Assembly (NCBI RefSeq): GCF_018278905.1
Contig: NZ_CP046600.1
Coordinates: forward strand, 1,674,001 to 1,738,000
DNA from: Mycobacterium spongiae
Lineage (GTDB): Bacteria > Actinomycetota > Actinomycetes > Mycobacteriales > Mycobacteriaceae
DNA length: 64,000 bases
Direction: 5' to 3'
The notes below the pieces were generated by a model. That model was given only the letters and a program-made list of their open reading frames with translations. It was not told the origin of the DNA and searched no databases. The position numbers were made by a program, and so were the translations under genes. Shown piece by piece: positions 33,250-41,405 of the stretch. Numbering within the stretch: position 1 is the first letter of the stretch; the number at the start of each line of letters is the position of its first letter.

Positions 33250-34227
33250 ATGCGCGATGACACATCGGGGAAGTCCCCGACCCTGGAGCAGCTCGGTGAG
33301 TTCGCGGTCATCGACCGGTTGGTGCGGGGGCGCCGACTGCCCGGCGCGGTTGTGGTCGGACCCGGCGACGACGCCGCCGTGGTGTCTGCTGGCGACGGCC
33401 GCACGCTGGTATCCACGGACATGTTGGTGCAGGATCGGCACTTCCGCCTCGACTGGTCTACACCTCACGAGGTGGGGCGCAAGGCGATCGCTGCGAACGC
33501 GGCCGACATCGCGGCGATGGGTGGGCGGGCCACCGCGTTCGTGGTGGGGTTCGGAGCGCCCGCTGGGACCCCAGTGGACCAGGTCGGCGCTTTGGTCGAT
33601 GGAATGTGGGAGGAGGCTGGGCAGATCGGCGCCGGAATCGTCGGCGGAGATGTGGTCAGGTGCCCGCAGTGGGTGGTGTCGGTGGCGGTCCTGGGCGATC
33701 TCGACGGCCGTGCTCCGGTGTTGCGCTCCGGGGCGAAGGCCGGCTCCGTAGTCGCCGTCGCCGGTGAGCTGGGCCGATCGGCTGCGGGGTTTGCGCTATG
33801 GCGTAGCGCGATGGCGGGATTTGACGATCTGCGGCGGCGCCATCTGGTGCCGCAACCGCCATACGGGCAAGGAGTGGCGGCCGCGGCCGCGGGGGCTGAG
33901 GCGATGATCGACATTTCCGATGGTCTCATTGCCGATCTGCGCCACATCGCCGACGCATCGGGTGTGGGAATCGACCTGTCCACCGCGGCGCTGGCCGCCG
34001 ACTACACCGCGCTGACCGAAGCCGCCGCGGCCGTCGACGCCGACGCATGGACGTGGGTGCTGGGCGGCGGCGAGGATCACGCCCTGGCTGCCTGTTTCGC
34101 CGGTCCGGTGCCCGTCGGATGGCGCGTCATCGGCAAGACGGTCGAAGGACCGGCCCGGGTTGTCGTCGACGGCCACCCGTGGCGGGGATATGCCGGCTGG
34201 CAGTCGTTCGACCGTCCAGGCGATTGA
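33250..34227 (+). CDS. thiL: Thiamine-monophosphate kinase
   Basis: Phosphorylates thiamine monophosphate to the diphosphate cofactor. 325 residues with GELGEFAVIDRL-like opening (LEQLGEFAVIDRL), the Mg/ATP motifs VGPGDDAAVV and STDMLVQDRHFRLDWS, NAADIAAMGG, GGDVV, and the C-terminal MIDISDGLIADLRHIA and LGGGEDHAL. GAGGAGG sits 5 nt before the chosen ATG; in-frame ATGs 6 and 9 codons upstream are possible. No thiamine-binding riboswitch is seen upstream. Confidence 0.95.
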   Translation: MRDDTSGKSPTLEQLGEFAVIDRLVRGRRLPGAVVVGPGDDAAVVSAGDGRTLVSTDMLVQDRHFRLDWSTPHEVGRKAIAANAADIAAMGGRATAFVVGFGAPAGTPVDQVGALVDGMWEEAGQIGAGIVGGDVVRCPQWVVSVAVLGDLDGRAPVLRSGAKAGSVVAVAGELGRSAAGFALWRSAMAGFDDLRRRHLVPQPPYGQGVAAAAAGAEAMIDISDGLIADLRHIADASGVGIDLSTAALAADYTALTEAAAAVDADAWTWVLGGGEDHALAACFAGPVPVGWRVIGKTVEGPARVVVDGHPWRGYAGWQSFDRPGD

Positions 34228-34237
34228 CCCGGTTCGC

Positions 34238-34243
34238 TAGGGT
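34238..34243 (+). promoter_or_regulatory. -10 element of the ung upstream ORF
   Basis: TAGGGT lies 6 nt before a GTG that opens the 19-codon ORF ahead of ung, the spacing expected for a leaderless mRNA. Confidence 0.45.
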
Positions 34244-34249
34244 GACGCG

Positions 34250-34309
34250 GTGACCGTCTCCGCAATCGCCCTTGACACGGCGGTGCCACTGGCGAAGGGG
34301 CTGGGGTGA
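34250..34309 (+). CDS. Leaderless upstream ORF coupled to ung (19 aa)
   Basis: [22 protein letters not shown] start, TGA stop. The stop overlaps the ung GTG in the sequence GTGA, so ribosomes finishing this peptide could restart on ung, which has no good ribosome site of its own except GAAGGGG inside this ORF. The -10 hexamer 6 nt upstream makes a leaderless start likely. The peptide itself need not have a function. Confidence 0.5.
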   Translation: MTVSAIALDTAVPLAKGLG

Positions 34310-34989
34310 CCGCGCGTCCGCTGAATGAACTCGTCGAGCAGGGGTGGGCAGCCGCGTTGGCGCCCGTGGCCGACCAGGTGACTCAACTCGGGCAGTTCCT
34401 GCGCGACGAGATCGCCGCCGGCCGCAGGTACCTACCCGCAGGGGCGAATGTGTTGCGCGCCTTCACTTTCCCGTTCGACCAAGTGCGGGTGTTGATCGTC
34501 GGGCAAGATCCATACCCGACACCTGGACACGCGGTCGGCCTCAGCTTCTCGGTCGCCCCCGAGGTGAGTCCGCTGCCGCGCAGCCTTGCCAACATTTTCG
34601 ACGAATACACCGCCGACCTCGGCTATCCGTCGCCCTCCTGCGGCGACTTGACGCCCTGGGCACGCCGCGGAGTGATGCTGCTCAACAGGGTGCTCACGGT
34701 GCGACCCAACAACCCCGCGTCGCACCGGGGCAAGGGCTGGGAACCGGTCACGGAGTGCGCGATCCGCGCGTTGGTCGCACGGTCACAGCCCCTGGTGGCG
34801 ATCCTGTGGGGGCGCGACGCGTCGACGCTGAAGCCATTGCTGGCCGCCGGCGACTGCGTCGCGATCGAATCGCCACACCCGTCGCCGCTCTCGGCGTCGC
34901 GCGGGTTCTTCGGTTCGCGGCCGTTCAGCCGCACCAATGAGCTGCTCGCGGAGATGGGCGCCGATCCTGTGGACTGGCGGTTGCCCTGA
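34306..34989 (+). CDS. ung: Uracil-DNA glycosylase
   Basis: Removes uracil from DNA. 227 residues, family 1 UDG: the water-activating motif [17 protein letters not shown], the uracil-specificity region LLNRVLTVR, and the DNA-intercalation loop [19 protein letters not shown]. The GTG start overlaps the stop of a 19-codon upstream ORF. It is convergent with rpmB, 5 bp apart. Confidence 0.97.
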   Translation: MTARPLNELVEQGWAAALAPVADQVTQLGQFLRDEIAAGRRYLPAGANVLRAFTFPFDQVRVLIVGQDPYPTPGHAVGLSFSVAPEVSPLPRSLANIFDEYTADLGYPSPSCGDLTPWARRGVMLLNRVLTVRPNNPASHRGKGWEPVTECAIRALVARSQPLVAILWGRDASTLKPLLAAGDCVAIESPHPSPLSASRGFFGSRPFSRTNELLAEMGADPVDWRLP

Positions 34990-34994
34990 GTCGG

Positions 34995-35189
34995 CTAGCC
35001 GCGGGTGACTTTGCCGGCCTTGATGCAGGACGTGCAGACGTTGAGCCGCTGCTTGTTGCCGCCGGGGCGGCTCACGGCGTGCACGATCTGGACGTTGGGG
35101 TTCCACCGGCGGCTGGTGCGGCGGTGGGAGTGCGACACCGACTTGCCAAAGCCGGGGCCTTTCCCGCAGATATCGCACACAGCGGCCAT
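34995..35189 (-). CDS. rpmB: 50S ribosomal protein L28 (zinc-binding form)
   Basis: A 64-residue ribosomal protein with the L28 core (VSHSHRRTSRRWNPNVQ) and two Cys pairs (CDIC near the start, CTSC near the end), which mark the zinc-binding C+ form. A GAGGAG tract precedes the ATG. Mycobacteria also carry a zinc-independent paralogue elsewhere, made under zinc limitation. It is divergent from the FakA-like gene, as in the rpmB-fakA-recG neighbourhoods of other Gram-positive bacteria. Confidence 0.95.
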   Translation of the reverse strand: MAAVCDICGKGPGFGKSVSHSHRRTSRRWNPNVQIVHAVSRPGGNKQRLNVCTSCIKAGKVTRG

Positions 35190-35498
35190 CTTTCAAGCTC
35201 CTCAAATCATGTTTGCTAGGGTCCGGCGACCTCGCTAGACCCCGCAGCCGGGACGGCCGGGGTGAGCCCCGGCCTCGCTCAGGATAGTCCAGGATAGCTG
35301 CGTTGGTCCGTCAGCACCAAAACGAGCTCATACCGCTGGACACCCGTGGCTAACCCTGGCTAACCCTGGACACTCCGGGACGTGGGACACGGCGGCTGTC
35401 GCCGTGCCTGGCTAGGCTCGACGCGCCGGCCTTGCCCAGCCGGTGCGCCGGGCTACGCTGGCGCCCACCGGGCCGGCGCGAAGGAGGTGGGTGTCAGG
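35190..35498. other. Divergent intergenic region rpmB / fakA-like gene
   Basis: 309 bp with no gene. It holds two plausible plus-strand -10 hexamers, TAGGCT (35413-35418) and TACGCT (35454-35459), the AAGGAGG ribosome site of the next gene (35481-35487), and a short tandem repeat of TGGCTAACCC at 35347-35366. On the minus side lie the rpmB ribosome site and leader. Confidence 0.6.
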
Positions 35499-37217
35499 GT
35501 GGGCACGTGGGATCGTCAGCTGGACGCCGCGGCCCTACGCGACTGGGCACATACCGCCGTCAGCGACCTGATCGTCCACATCGACGAAATCAACCGGCTC
35601 AATGTGTTCCCGGTTGCCGATTCCGACACCGGTGCCAACATGTTGTTCACCATGCGATCGGCGCTTGCCGAGGCCGATTCGGCAGCTAGCGCGGCCGCTG
35701 ACGCAGCAGCCAGGTCCGACATCGCCCGGGTCGCGGCGGCGTTGTCGATCGGTGCCCTCAACGGTGCGCGCGGCAATTCAGGGGTGATCCTTTCCCAGAT
35801 CCTGCGCGGCATCGCCGACGTGACCGGACGCGCAGCCGCCGATTCCGGAGAAGCGTTGCGCGAAATCGATGCCTCCGTGCTCGCCGCGGCCTTATGGCGT
35901 GGTGTGGAGCTGGTGGTTGCCTCGATGGGCGGCCAGGAGGTCCCCGGAACCATTGTCTCGGTGCTTCGGGCCGCGGCCGGTGCCGTTGACCAGTGCGCCC
36001 GCGGCGGTGAGGCGCTGACCCAGGCGGTCGCCGCCGCCGGTGACGCAGCGGTCGTGGCATTGGAGAAGACTCCCGAGCAGCTGGACGTGCTCGCTGACGC
36101 CGGGGTGGTGGACGCCGGTGGACGCGGGCTCTTGGTGTTGCTGGACGCGTTGTGCTCGACAATCAGCGGGCACGCGCCCAACCGGTCGGTGTACGAACCG
36201 TCACCGCGTGTGCCGGCCCCGGACGCGACCGCTGAACACGGTGTCCCCTACTTCGAGGTGATGTACCTGCTGGCCGGCTGTGATGCCGCCGGGGTCGATG
36301 AGCTGCGAGGGCGTCTTGAGGAACTGGGTGACTCGGTGGCCATCGCGGCCGCCGGGTCCGGCAGCTACTCCGTGCACGTCCATAGCGACGATCCGGGTGC
36401 CGCCGTCGAGGCGGGAATCGCCGCCGGGCGGCCGAGCCGGATCGCGATCTCGGCGCTGATATCCGGTGCCAGTGGTCTACCAGCGGGCAGCTGGACTCGG
36501 GAACGGGCCGTGCTGGCCGTCGTCGACGGCGACGGGGCCGCTGACTTGTTCGCTGGAGAGGGTGCCTGCCTGCTGCGACGGGATTGCGATGCTCCCACGC
36601 CCGGCGCGGCATCCGTCGCCGACGTCAGTGCCCGCCAGCTGGTGCGGGCCGTGGTGGACACCGGGGCCGCACAGGTCATGGTGCTGCCCAACGGCTATGT
36701 CGCTGCCGAGGAATTGGTCGCAGGTTGCACCGCGGCCATTGGCTGGGGCGTCGATGTGGTGCCCGTGCCGACCGGGTCCATGGTGCAGGGGCTCGCCGCC
36801 CTGGCCGTGCATGACCCGGGGCGCCAGGCTGTGGACGACGGCTACACGATGGCCCGCGCCGCTGGCGGCGCCCGACACGGGTCGGTGCGCATCGCTACCG
36901 AGCACGCGTTGACCTGGGCTGGCAGCTGTGAGCCGGGCGACGGCCTGGGGATCGCGGGCGACGAAGTGCTGATCGTCGCCGATAGTGTTGCCGCGGCGGC
37001 CACGGGTCTGCTCGATCTGCTGTTGGCATCCGGCGGCGACCTGGTGACGGTGCTGGTCGGTGCCGGTGTTACCGACTGCACCGGCGATGCCGGCGACGAT
37101 CCCGCCGCCCTGAATGGCATTCTGGAAACCCATGTGCACGACCATCATCCGGGCACTGAATTGGTCACCTACCTCACGGGTCATCGCGGTGACGTGCTGC
37201 TGATCGGGGTTGAGTAG
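35499..37217 (+). CDS. FakA/DhaL-type ATP-binding (fatty acid kinase-like) protein, intact
   Basis: A 572-residue protein: N-terminal DhaL/DAK2 nucleotide-binding domain (NVFPVADSDTGANMLFTM with the Mg-binding acidic residues, NGARGNSGVILSQILRG, DAGGRGLLVL), a middle domain (PYFEVMYLLAGCDA), and a C-terminal FakA-type domain (NPDDPG-like VHSDDPGAAVEAG; later MVLPNGYVAAEELV). FakA with a DegV-like FakB phosphorylates fatty acids; the fatty acid partner is not in this window. In H37Rv the homologous sequence is annotated as two pieces (Rv2975c and Rv2974c); here it is one frame. The start is a GTG after AAGGAGG; another GTG lies four codons upstream. recG follows after 2 bp. Confidence 0.85.
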   Translation: MGTWDRQLDAAALRDWAHTAVSDLIVHIDEINRLNVFPVADSDTGANMLFTMRSALAEADSAASAAADAAARSDIARVAAALSIGALNGARGNSGVILSQILRGIADVTGRAAADSGEALREIDASVLAAALWRGVELVVASMGGQEVPGTIVSVLRAAAGAVDQCARGGEALTQAVAAAGDAAVVALEKTPEQLDVLADAGVVDAGGRGLLVLLDALCSTISGHAPNRSVYEPSPRVPAPDATAEHGVPYFEVMYLLAGCDAAGVDELRGRLEELGDSVAIAAAGSGSYSVHVHSDDPGAAVEAGIAAGRPSRIAISALISGASGLPAGSWTRERAVLAVVDGDGAADLFAGEGACLLRRDCDAPTPGAASVADVSARQLVRAVVDTGAAQVMVLPNGYVAAEELVAGCTAAIGWGVDVVPVPTGSMVQGLAALAVHDPGRQAVDDGYTMARAAGGARHGSVRIATEHALTWAGSCEPGDGLGIAGDEVLIVADSVAAAATGLLDLLLASGGDLVTVLVGAGVTDCTGDAGDDPAALNGILETHVHDHHPGTELVTYLTGHRGDVLLIGVE

Positions 37218-37219
37218 CC

Positions 37220-39457
37220 GTGGTCGCACACAACGACCGATTGGATTACGTCGTAGGCGCCAAGGCGGCGGCCAACCTCGACGAAGTCTTCGGCATCCGC
37301 ACCGTGGACGACCTTCTGCGGCATTACCCGCGCAGCTACACCGAGGGCGCGACCGCCGTGGCTGCCGATGGAGAGCGACCACTAGCCGGTGAACACATCA
37401 CCGTCGTCGACACCATCACGGGCGCGTTCGCCCGGCCCATGAAAAAGGTCCCCAAGAAGAAGTTCCTGCGGCTGACCGTCGGTACCGGGCGCAACAGGGT
37501 GAACGCCACGTTCTTCAACGCGAACTACATCATGAAGGACCTCACCAAGGGCACCAAGGTGATGCTGTCCGGGGAGGTCGAATACTTTCGGGAAGCGCTG
37601 CATCTGACCCACCCCGCGTTTCTCATCCTCGACTCGCCAGATGGAAAGAACCGGGGCACAAAGTCGCTGAAAAGCATCGCCGACGCTTCCCACGCCACCA
37701 GCAGCGAGCAGGTGCTGTCGGCGCTCGAGCGCCGATTTTTTCCGATCTATCCGGCCAGCACGAAAATGCAGAGTTGGGACATCTTCGCGTGTGTGCGCCA
37801 GGTGCTCGACGTCCTCGACCCGATACCCGATCCGATACCCGCCGACCTGCTCGCCAGGCATGGCTTGATCTCCGAGGACCGGGCGCTGCGCGCCATCCAT
37901 CTGGCCGAGAGCGAGCCCGAACGGGAGCTGGCACGGCAGCGGCTGACATTCGACGAAGCCGTCGGCCTGCAGTGGGCACTGGTAACCCGGCGTCATGGTG
38001 AGTCTTCGGAATCCGGACCCCCAGCGCCGTCGCGACCGGACGGCCTGGCCGCCGAGCTGTCGCGGCGCTTACCTTTCGAGCTGACCGTGGGACAGCGCGA
38101 GGTGCTCGCGGTACTTTCCGACGAGCTCGCGGCGACCCGCCCGATAAACCGCCTGCTGCAGGGTGAAGTCGGGTCGGGCAAGACGATCGTCGCAGTGCTG
38201 GCGATGCTGCAGATGGTCGACGCGGGCTACCAGTGTGCGCTTCTTGCGCCGACGGAGGTCCTCGCCGCTCAACACCTGCAGTCGATCCGCGATGTGCTGG
38301 GCCCGCTGGCAATGGGCGGCCAGCTGGGCGGGGCCGACAACGCGACTCGCATCGCCTTGCTGTCCGGCTCGATGACGGCCGCTCAGAAGAAGCAGGTCCG
38401 CGCCGAGATCGCCAGCGGTGAGGCGGGGATCGTCATCGGCACCCATGCCCTTCTTCAGGATGCGGTGGACTTTCACAAGCTTGGCATGGTGGTGGTCGAC
38501 GAGCAGCACCGATTCGGTGTCGAGCAGCGAGATCGGTTGCGCGCCAAGGCTCCCACCGGAATCACACCGCACTTGTTGGTGATGACCGCGACACCCATAC
38601 CGCGCACCGTGGCGCTCACCGTCTACGGGGATCTGGAAACCTCGACGTTGCGTGAACTCCCGCGTGGCCGCCAGCCAATCACCACCAACGTCATCTTCGT
38701 CAAGGACAAGCCGGCCTGGCTCGAACGTGCATGGCAACGCATCGTCGAGGAGGTCGCCGAGGGACGCCAAGCCTATGTGGTGGCGCCCCGCATCGACGAG
38801 ACGGACGAGTCCGGAGATGGCCAAGCCGGCTCTCGGCCCACCGAGACCGCCGAAGGGCTGTTTGCCCGGCTTCGCTGTGGTGAGCTGGCCAACCTTCGGC
38901 TGGCGCTCATGCACGGGGGACTGGCAGCCGACGAGAAAGATGCCGCGATGACGGCCTTTAGGGCGGGTGAGGTCGATGTGCTGGTGTGCACCACCGTCAT
39001 TGAGGTGGGCGTCGATGTCGCCAACGCCACTGTGATGCTGGTGATGGACGCCGACCGGTTCGGAATCAGCCAGCTCCATCAGCTGCGCGGCCGCATCGGC
39101 CGCGGTGCGCACCCGAGTCTGTGTCTGCTCGCCAGCGCGGTGGCACCGGGCTCGTCCGCCGGTCGGCGGCTGCGCGCCGTCGCCGAGACGATGGACGGAT
39201 TCGCGCTTGCCGACCTGGATCTCAAAGAACGTCGGGAAGGAGATGTCTTGGGCAGCAACCAATCCGGCAAAGCAATCACCTTGCGGTTGCTGTCGCTGGC
39301 CGATCACCGCGTTTTCATCGAGAGCGCTCGCGACTTCTGCACGCACGCCTACGAAGAGGCCCAGCGGGACGGTAGTGGTGGCGCCCATCCCGGCTTGGCG
39401 GTGCTGGCAGCGCGATTCACCGATACCGACCGCATCGAATACCTGGACAAGTCGTGA
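37220..39457 (+). CDS. recG: ATP-dependent DNA helicase RecG
   Basis: Branch-migrating helicase that reverses stalled forks and processes recombination intermediates. 745 residues: N-terminal wedge/OB domain (residues about 60-150), Walker A GEVGSGKT (about 315), DEQH box (about 427), MTATPIPRT, and the C-terminal helicase half with HGGL, TTVIEVGVDVANAT and QLRGRIGRG. The GTG start lies 2 bp after the FakA-like stop, and its own stop overlaps the nuclease gene by four bases, implying one coupled transcript. Confidence 0.97.
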   Translation: MVAHNDRLDYVVGAKAAANLDEVFGIRTVDDLLRHYPRSYTEGATAVAADGERPLAGEHITVVDTITGAFARPMKKVPKKKFLRLTVGTGRNRVNATFFNANYIMKDLTKGTKVMLSGEVEYFREALHLTHPAFLILDSPDGKNRGTKSLKSIADASHATSSEQVLSALERRFFPIYPASTKMQSWDIFACVRQVLDVLDPIPDPIPADLLARHGLISEDRALRAIHLAESEPERELARQRLTFDEAVGLQWALVTRRHGESSESGPPAPSRPDGLAAELSRRLPFELTVGQREVLAVLSDELAATRPINRLLQGEVGSGKTIVAVLAMLQMVDAGYQCALLAPTEVLAAQHLQSIRDVLGPLAMGGQLGGADNATRIALLSGSMTAAQKKQVRAEIASGEAGIVIGTHALLQDAVDFHKLGMVVVDEQHRFGVEQRDRLRAKAPTGITPHLLVMTATPIPRTVALTVYGDLETSTLRELPRGRQPITTNVIFVKDKPAWLERAWQRIVEEVAEGRQAYVVAPRIDETDESGDGQAGSRPTETAEGLFARLRCGELANLRLALMHGGLAADEKDAAMTAFRAGEVDVLVCTTVIEVGVDVANATVMLVMDADRFGISQLHQLRGRIGRGAHPSLCLLASAVAPGSSAGRRLRAVAETMDGFALADLDLKERREGDVLGSNQSGKAITLRLLSLADHRVFIESARDFCTHAYEEAQRDGSGGAHPGLAVLAARFTDTDRIEYLDKS

Positions 39458-40173
39458 CCCACAGAATGCTGCTGTGGTTGGCGGCCGCCGCTGTGGTTGC
39501 AGTGGTGGTCGCCTATCAGGTGCTGGGGTCATCGATGGCTCAGCACGCGGAGCAATCCGCGGCGCGGGCTGACGTCCCAACCGTGCAACCCGGTACCGAT
39601 GTGCTCGCCGGTATCCCAGTAGTGCCGCGGCGGATGCACCGCTATGACTACCGCCGGGCGGCGTTCGGCGACGCGTGGCACGACAACAACGACGCGCCTG
39701 GCGGCCACAATGGCTGCGATACCCGCAACGACATCCTCGACCGCGATCTGGTGAACAAGGAGTATGTGTCAATCAAGCGTTGCCCGCATGCGGTGGCCAC
39801 CGGCACGTTGCGCGACCCGTACACCAATGCCACTATCGCTTTCCAGCGAGGCGCCAAGGTCGGCCAATCGGTGCAAATCGATCACATCGTCCCCCTCTCG
39901 TACGCCTGGGACATGGGGGCATACGAGTGGGAGGATCCGGAGCGCCTGCGGTTTGCCAACGACCCAGCCAACTTGCTGGCGGTCCAGGGGCGGGCTAACC
40001 AGGACAAGGGCGATTCGCCGCCCGGGGAGTGGATGCCGCCGAATTCTGCCTTCGCTTGCCAGTACGCGATGCAGTTCATCGCTGTGCTGCGGGGATACTC
40101 ATTGCCGGTGGACGCAGCGTCGACCGGCGTGTTGCGGCGGGCCGCGGGCACGTGCCCGACCGCAGACGGTTAG
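39454..40173 (+). CDS. Membrane-anchored or secreted HNH nuclease (DUF1524, Rv2972c-like)
   Basis: 239 residues: an N-terminal hydrophobic segment ([21 protein letters not shown]) acting as signal anchor or signal peptide, a linker, and a DUF1524/HNH-type nuclease core. The core shows [22 protein letters not shown], where DH supplies the catalytic His, and [19 protein letters not shown] with the later metal-binding residues. Cys pairs ([21 protein letters not shown]) suit an oxidising extracytoplasmic location. The GTG overlaps the recG stop. Similar proteins are widespread in actinobacteria; whether it degrades external DNA is untested. It is convergent with the aldo/keto reductase gene. Confidence 0.82.
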   Translation: MTHRMLLWLAAAAVVAVVVAYQVLGSSMAQHAEQSAARADVPTVQPGTDVLAGIPVVPRRMHRYDYRRAAFGDAWHDNNDAPGGHNGCDTRNDILDRDLVNKEYVSIKRCPHAVATGTLRDPYTNATIAFQRGAKVGQSVQIDHIVPLSYAWDMGAYEWEDPERLRFANDPANLLAVQGRANQDKGDSPPGEWMPPNSAFACQYAMQFIAVLRGYSLPVDAASTGVLRRAAGTCPTADG

Positions 40174-41018
40174 GTGCCGGTATAGGTCAGCGGATCTCCA
40201 TGAATACGGGTGCCGTCGTTGAGCCCGTTCAACGCCTCCGCGTGCTCGGCGGCTAGTTCAAAGTCGAACACGTCGAAGTTGCTGGCGATGTGCTCGGCTT
40301 GTGCTGAGCGGAAGACGACGGCATTGCCCAATTGCAAGTTCCACCGGAGCAGGACCTGTGCCGGAGTCTTGCCGTATTCACCCGCAATCGCCGTCACCGT
40401 CGGGTTATCGATCAGTCGACCCTGCGCTAGCGGCGTGGAGGACTGGGTGGCGACGGTGTGCTGTGCGTTTGCTTTGCGCAGCTCATCTTGGTTGAGCAGC
40501 GGGTGCAGCTCGATCTGATTGACGGCGGGGGTGACGAACGTCAGGTCGATCAGGTTCGAAATGTGCTCCTCGGTGAAGTTGCACACCCCGATGGTGCGGG
40601 CGTGGCCTTCACCACGGGACTGGATCATGCCGCCCCAGGCGTCCACATACTTGCCCACCGGCGGCGCCGGCCAGTGGATCAAATAGAGATCGACGTAGTC
40701 CAAGCCGAGTCGCTCCAGGCTGGCCTTGCACGCCTCCGGCGTCGCAGTGAACCCCTGATCAGCTGTGGCGACCTTGGTCGTGACGAACAGCTCGGCACGC
40801 GGAATGCCGGAGGCCGCGATCGCCCGGCCCACGGCGGCCTCATTGCCGTAGCCCGAGGCAGTGTCGATGAGTCGGCAGCCGATCTCCAGCGCGGCCGACA
40901 CCGCGCGTTCGGTCTCGTTGTCCGACAACTCGGCGACCCCGAGGCCCAGCACGGGCATCGTGTTCTCATCGTTCAGGGCTATCGAGGGGGGGATAGAGGG
41001 GCTGGTGGCGCCCGGCAT
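40170..41018 (-). CDS. Aldo/keto reductase (Rv2971-like)
   Basis: NADPH-dependent reductase of 282 residues, the length of the essential-type M. tuberculosis homologue Rv2971. The AKR tetrad is visible: Asp in RLIDTA, Tyr in GYGNEAAVG, Lys in FVTTKVA, His in [14 protein letters not shown]-binding end: [16 protein letters not shown] and [12 protein letters not shown]. The usual VIPKS motif is replaced by VVFRS, as in Rv2971 (VVVRS). The second of two adjacent ATGs is used because it lies 7 nt after GGAAGG; a longer frame runs into the decayed paralogue upstream. The 3' end overlaps the nuclease gene by 4 bp. Confidence 0.92.
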   Translation of the reverse strand: MPGATSPSIPPSIALNDENTMPVLGLGVAELSDNETERAVSAALEIGCRLIDTASGYGNEAAVGRAIAASGIPRAELFVTTKVATADQGFTATPEACKASLERLGLDYVDLYLIHWPAPPVGKYVDAWGGMIQSRGEGHARTIGVCNFTEEHISNLIDLTFVTPAVNQIELHPLLNQDELRKANAQHTVATQSSTPLAQGRLIDNPTVTAIAGEYGKTPAQVLLRWNLQLGNAVVFRSAQAEHIASNFDVFDFELAAEHAEALNGLNDGTRIHGDPLTYTGT

Positions 41019-41089
41019 CATCTCACCTTCCTGTGAAATTGAAGGTTCTTGGATTTTGGCCAAGACGGGTTTCCGGCATGGAGCCAGGA

Positions 41090-41387
41090 GGTATCGAACA
41101 CGTCGAAGTTGCTCGCAATCCGGATAGGGTTCATCGACTTGGGGATCACGATATTACCGAGTTGAATATGCCACCTAATCAACACGGGGGCGGGTGGCCG
41201 CCATTGCGCTGTCAGACCCTCGTCATGGACCTGGTCGTCAACCCGCCGTGTGGTCACCACGTACAGTTGGTCGCGGGGCACGTCGGAACCGGCGCTCGCA
41301 TGCCCAGCCTCCACCGTTGCGGCAGGCCGACGCGGCGTCGCCGCGCCCCGCGACGGGGATCACGTTTCCGTCGGCTAGCGTGACGGA
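41090..41387 (-). pseudogene. Decayed aldo/keto reductase paralogue
   Basis: Three AKR fragments survive in order on the minus strand but in more than one frame and with the middle deleted. [14 protein letters not shown] (41343-41387) resembles the AKR N-terminus; [13 protein letters not shown] (about 41250-41290) resembles the segment before the catalytic Lys; [20 protein letters not shown] followed by [14 protein letters not shown] (41093-41194) is the NADPH-binding C-terminus. It retains the classical VIPKS that the intact neighbour lacks, so it is a diverged tandem paralogue rather than a fresh copy. H37Rv has a small ORF (Rv2970A) here that may be the same relic. Confidence 0.75.
41375..41380 (+). 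promoter_or_regulatory. -10 element of lipN
   Basis: TAGCGT lies 25 nt before the lipN ATG, inside the relic of the AKR paralogue, leaving a short leader that carries GAGGGAG. Confidence 0.35.
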
Positions 41388-41405
41388 ACTTGTGAGGGAG
41401 CAGCC

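Noticed and set aside
38069..39772. 567-codon open frame antisense to recG
   Set aside because: It mirrors recG in the frame that high GC keeps open, and shows no domain, signal or homology. recG itself is fully conserved.
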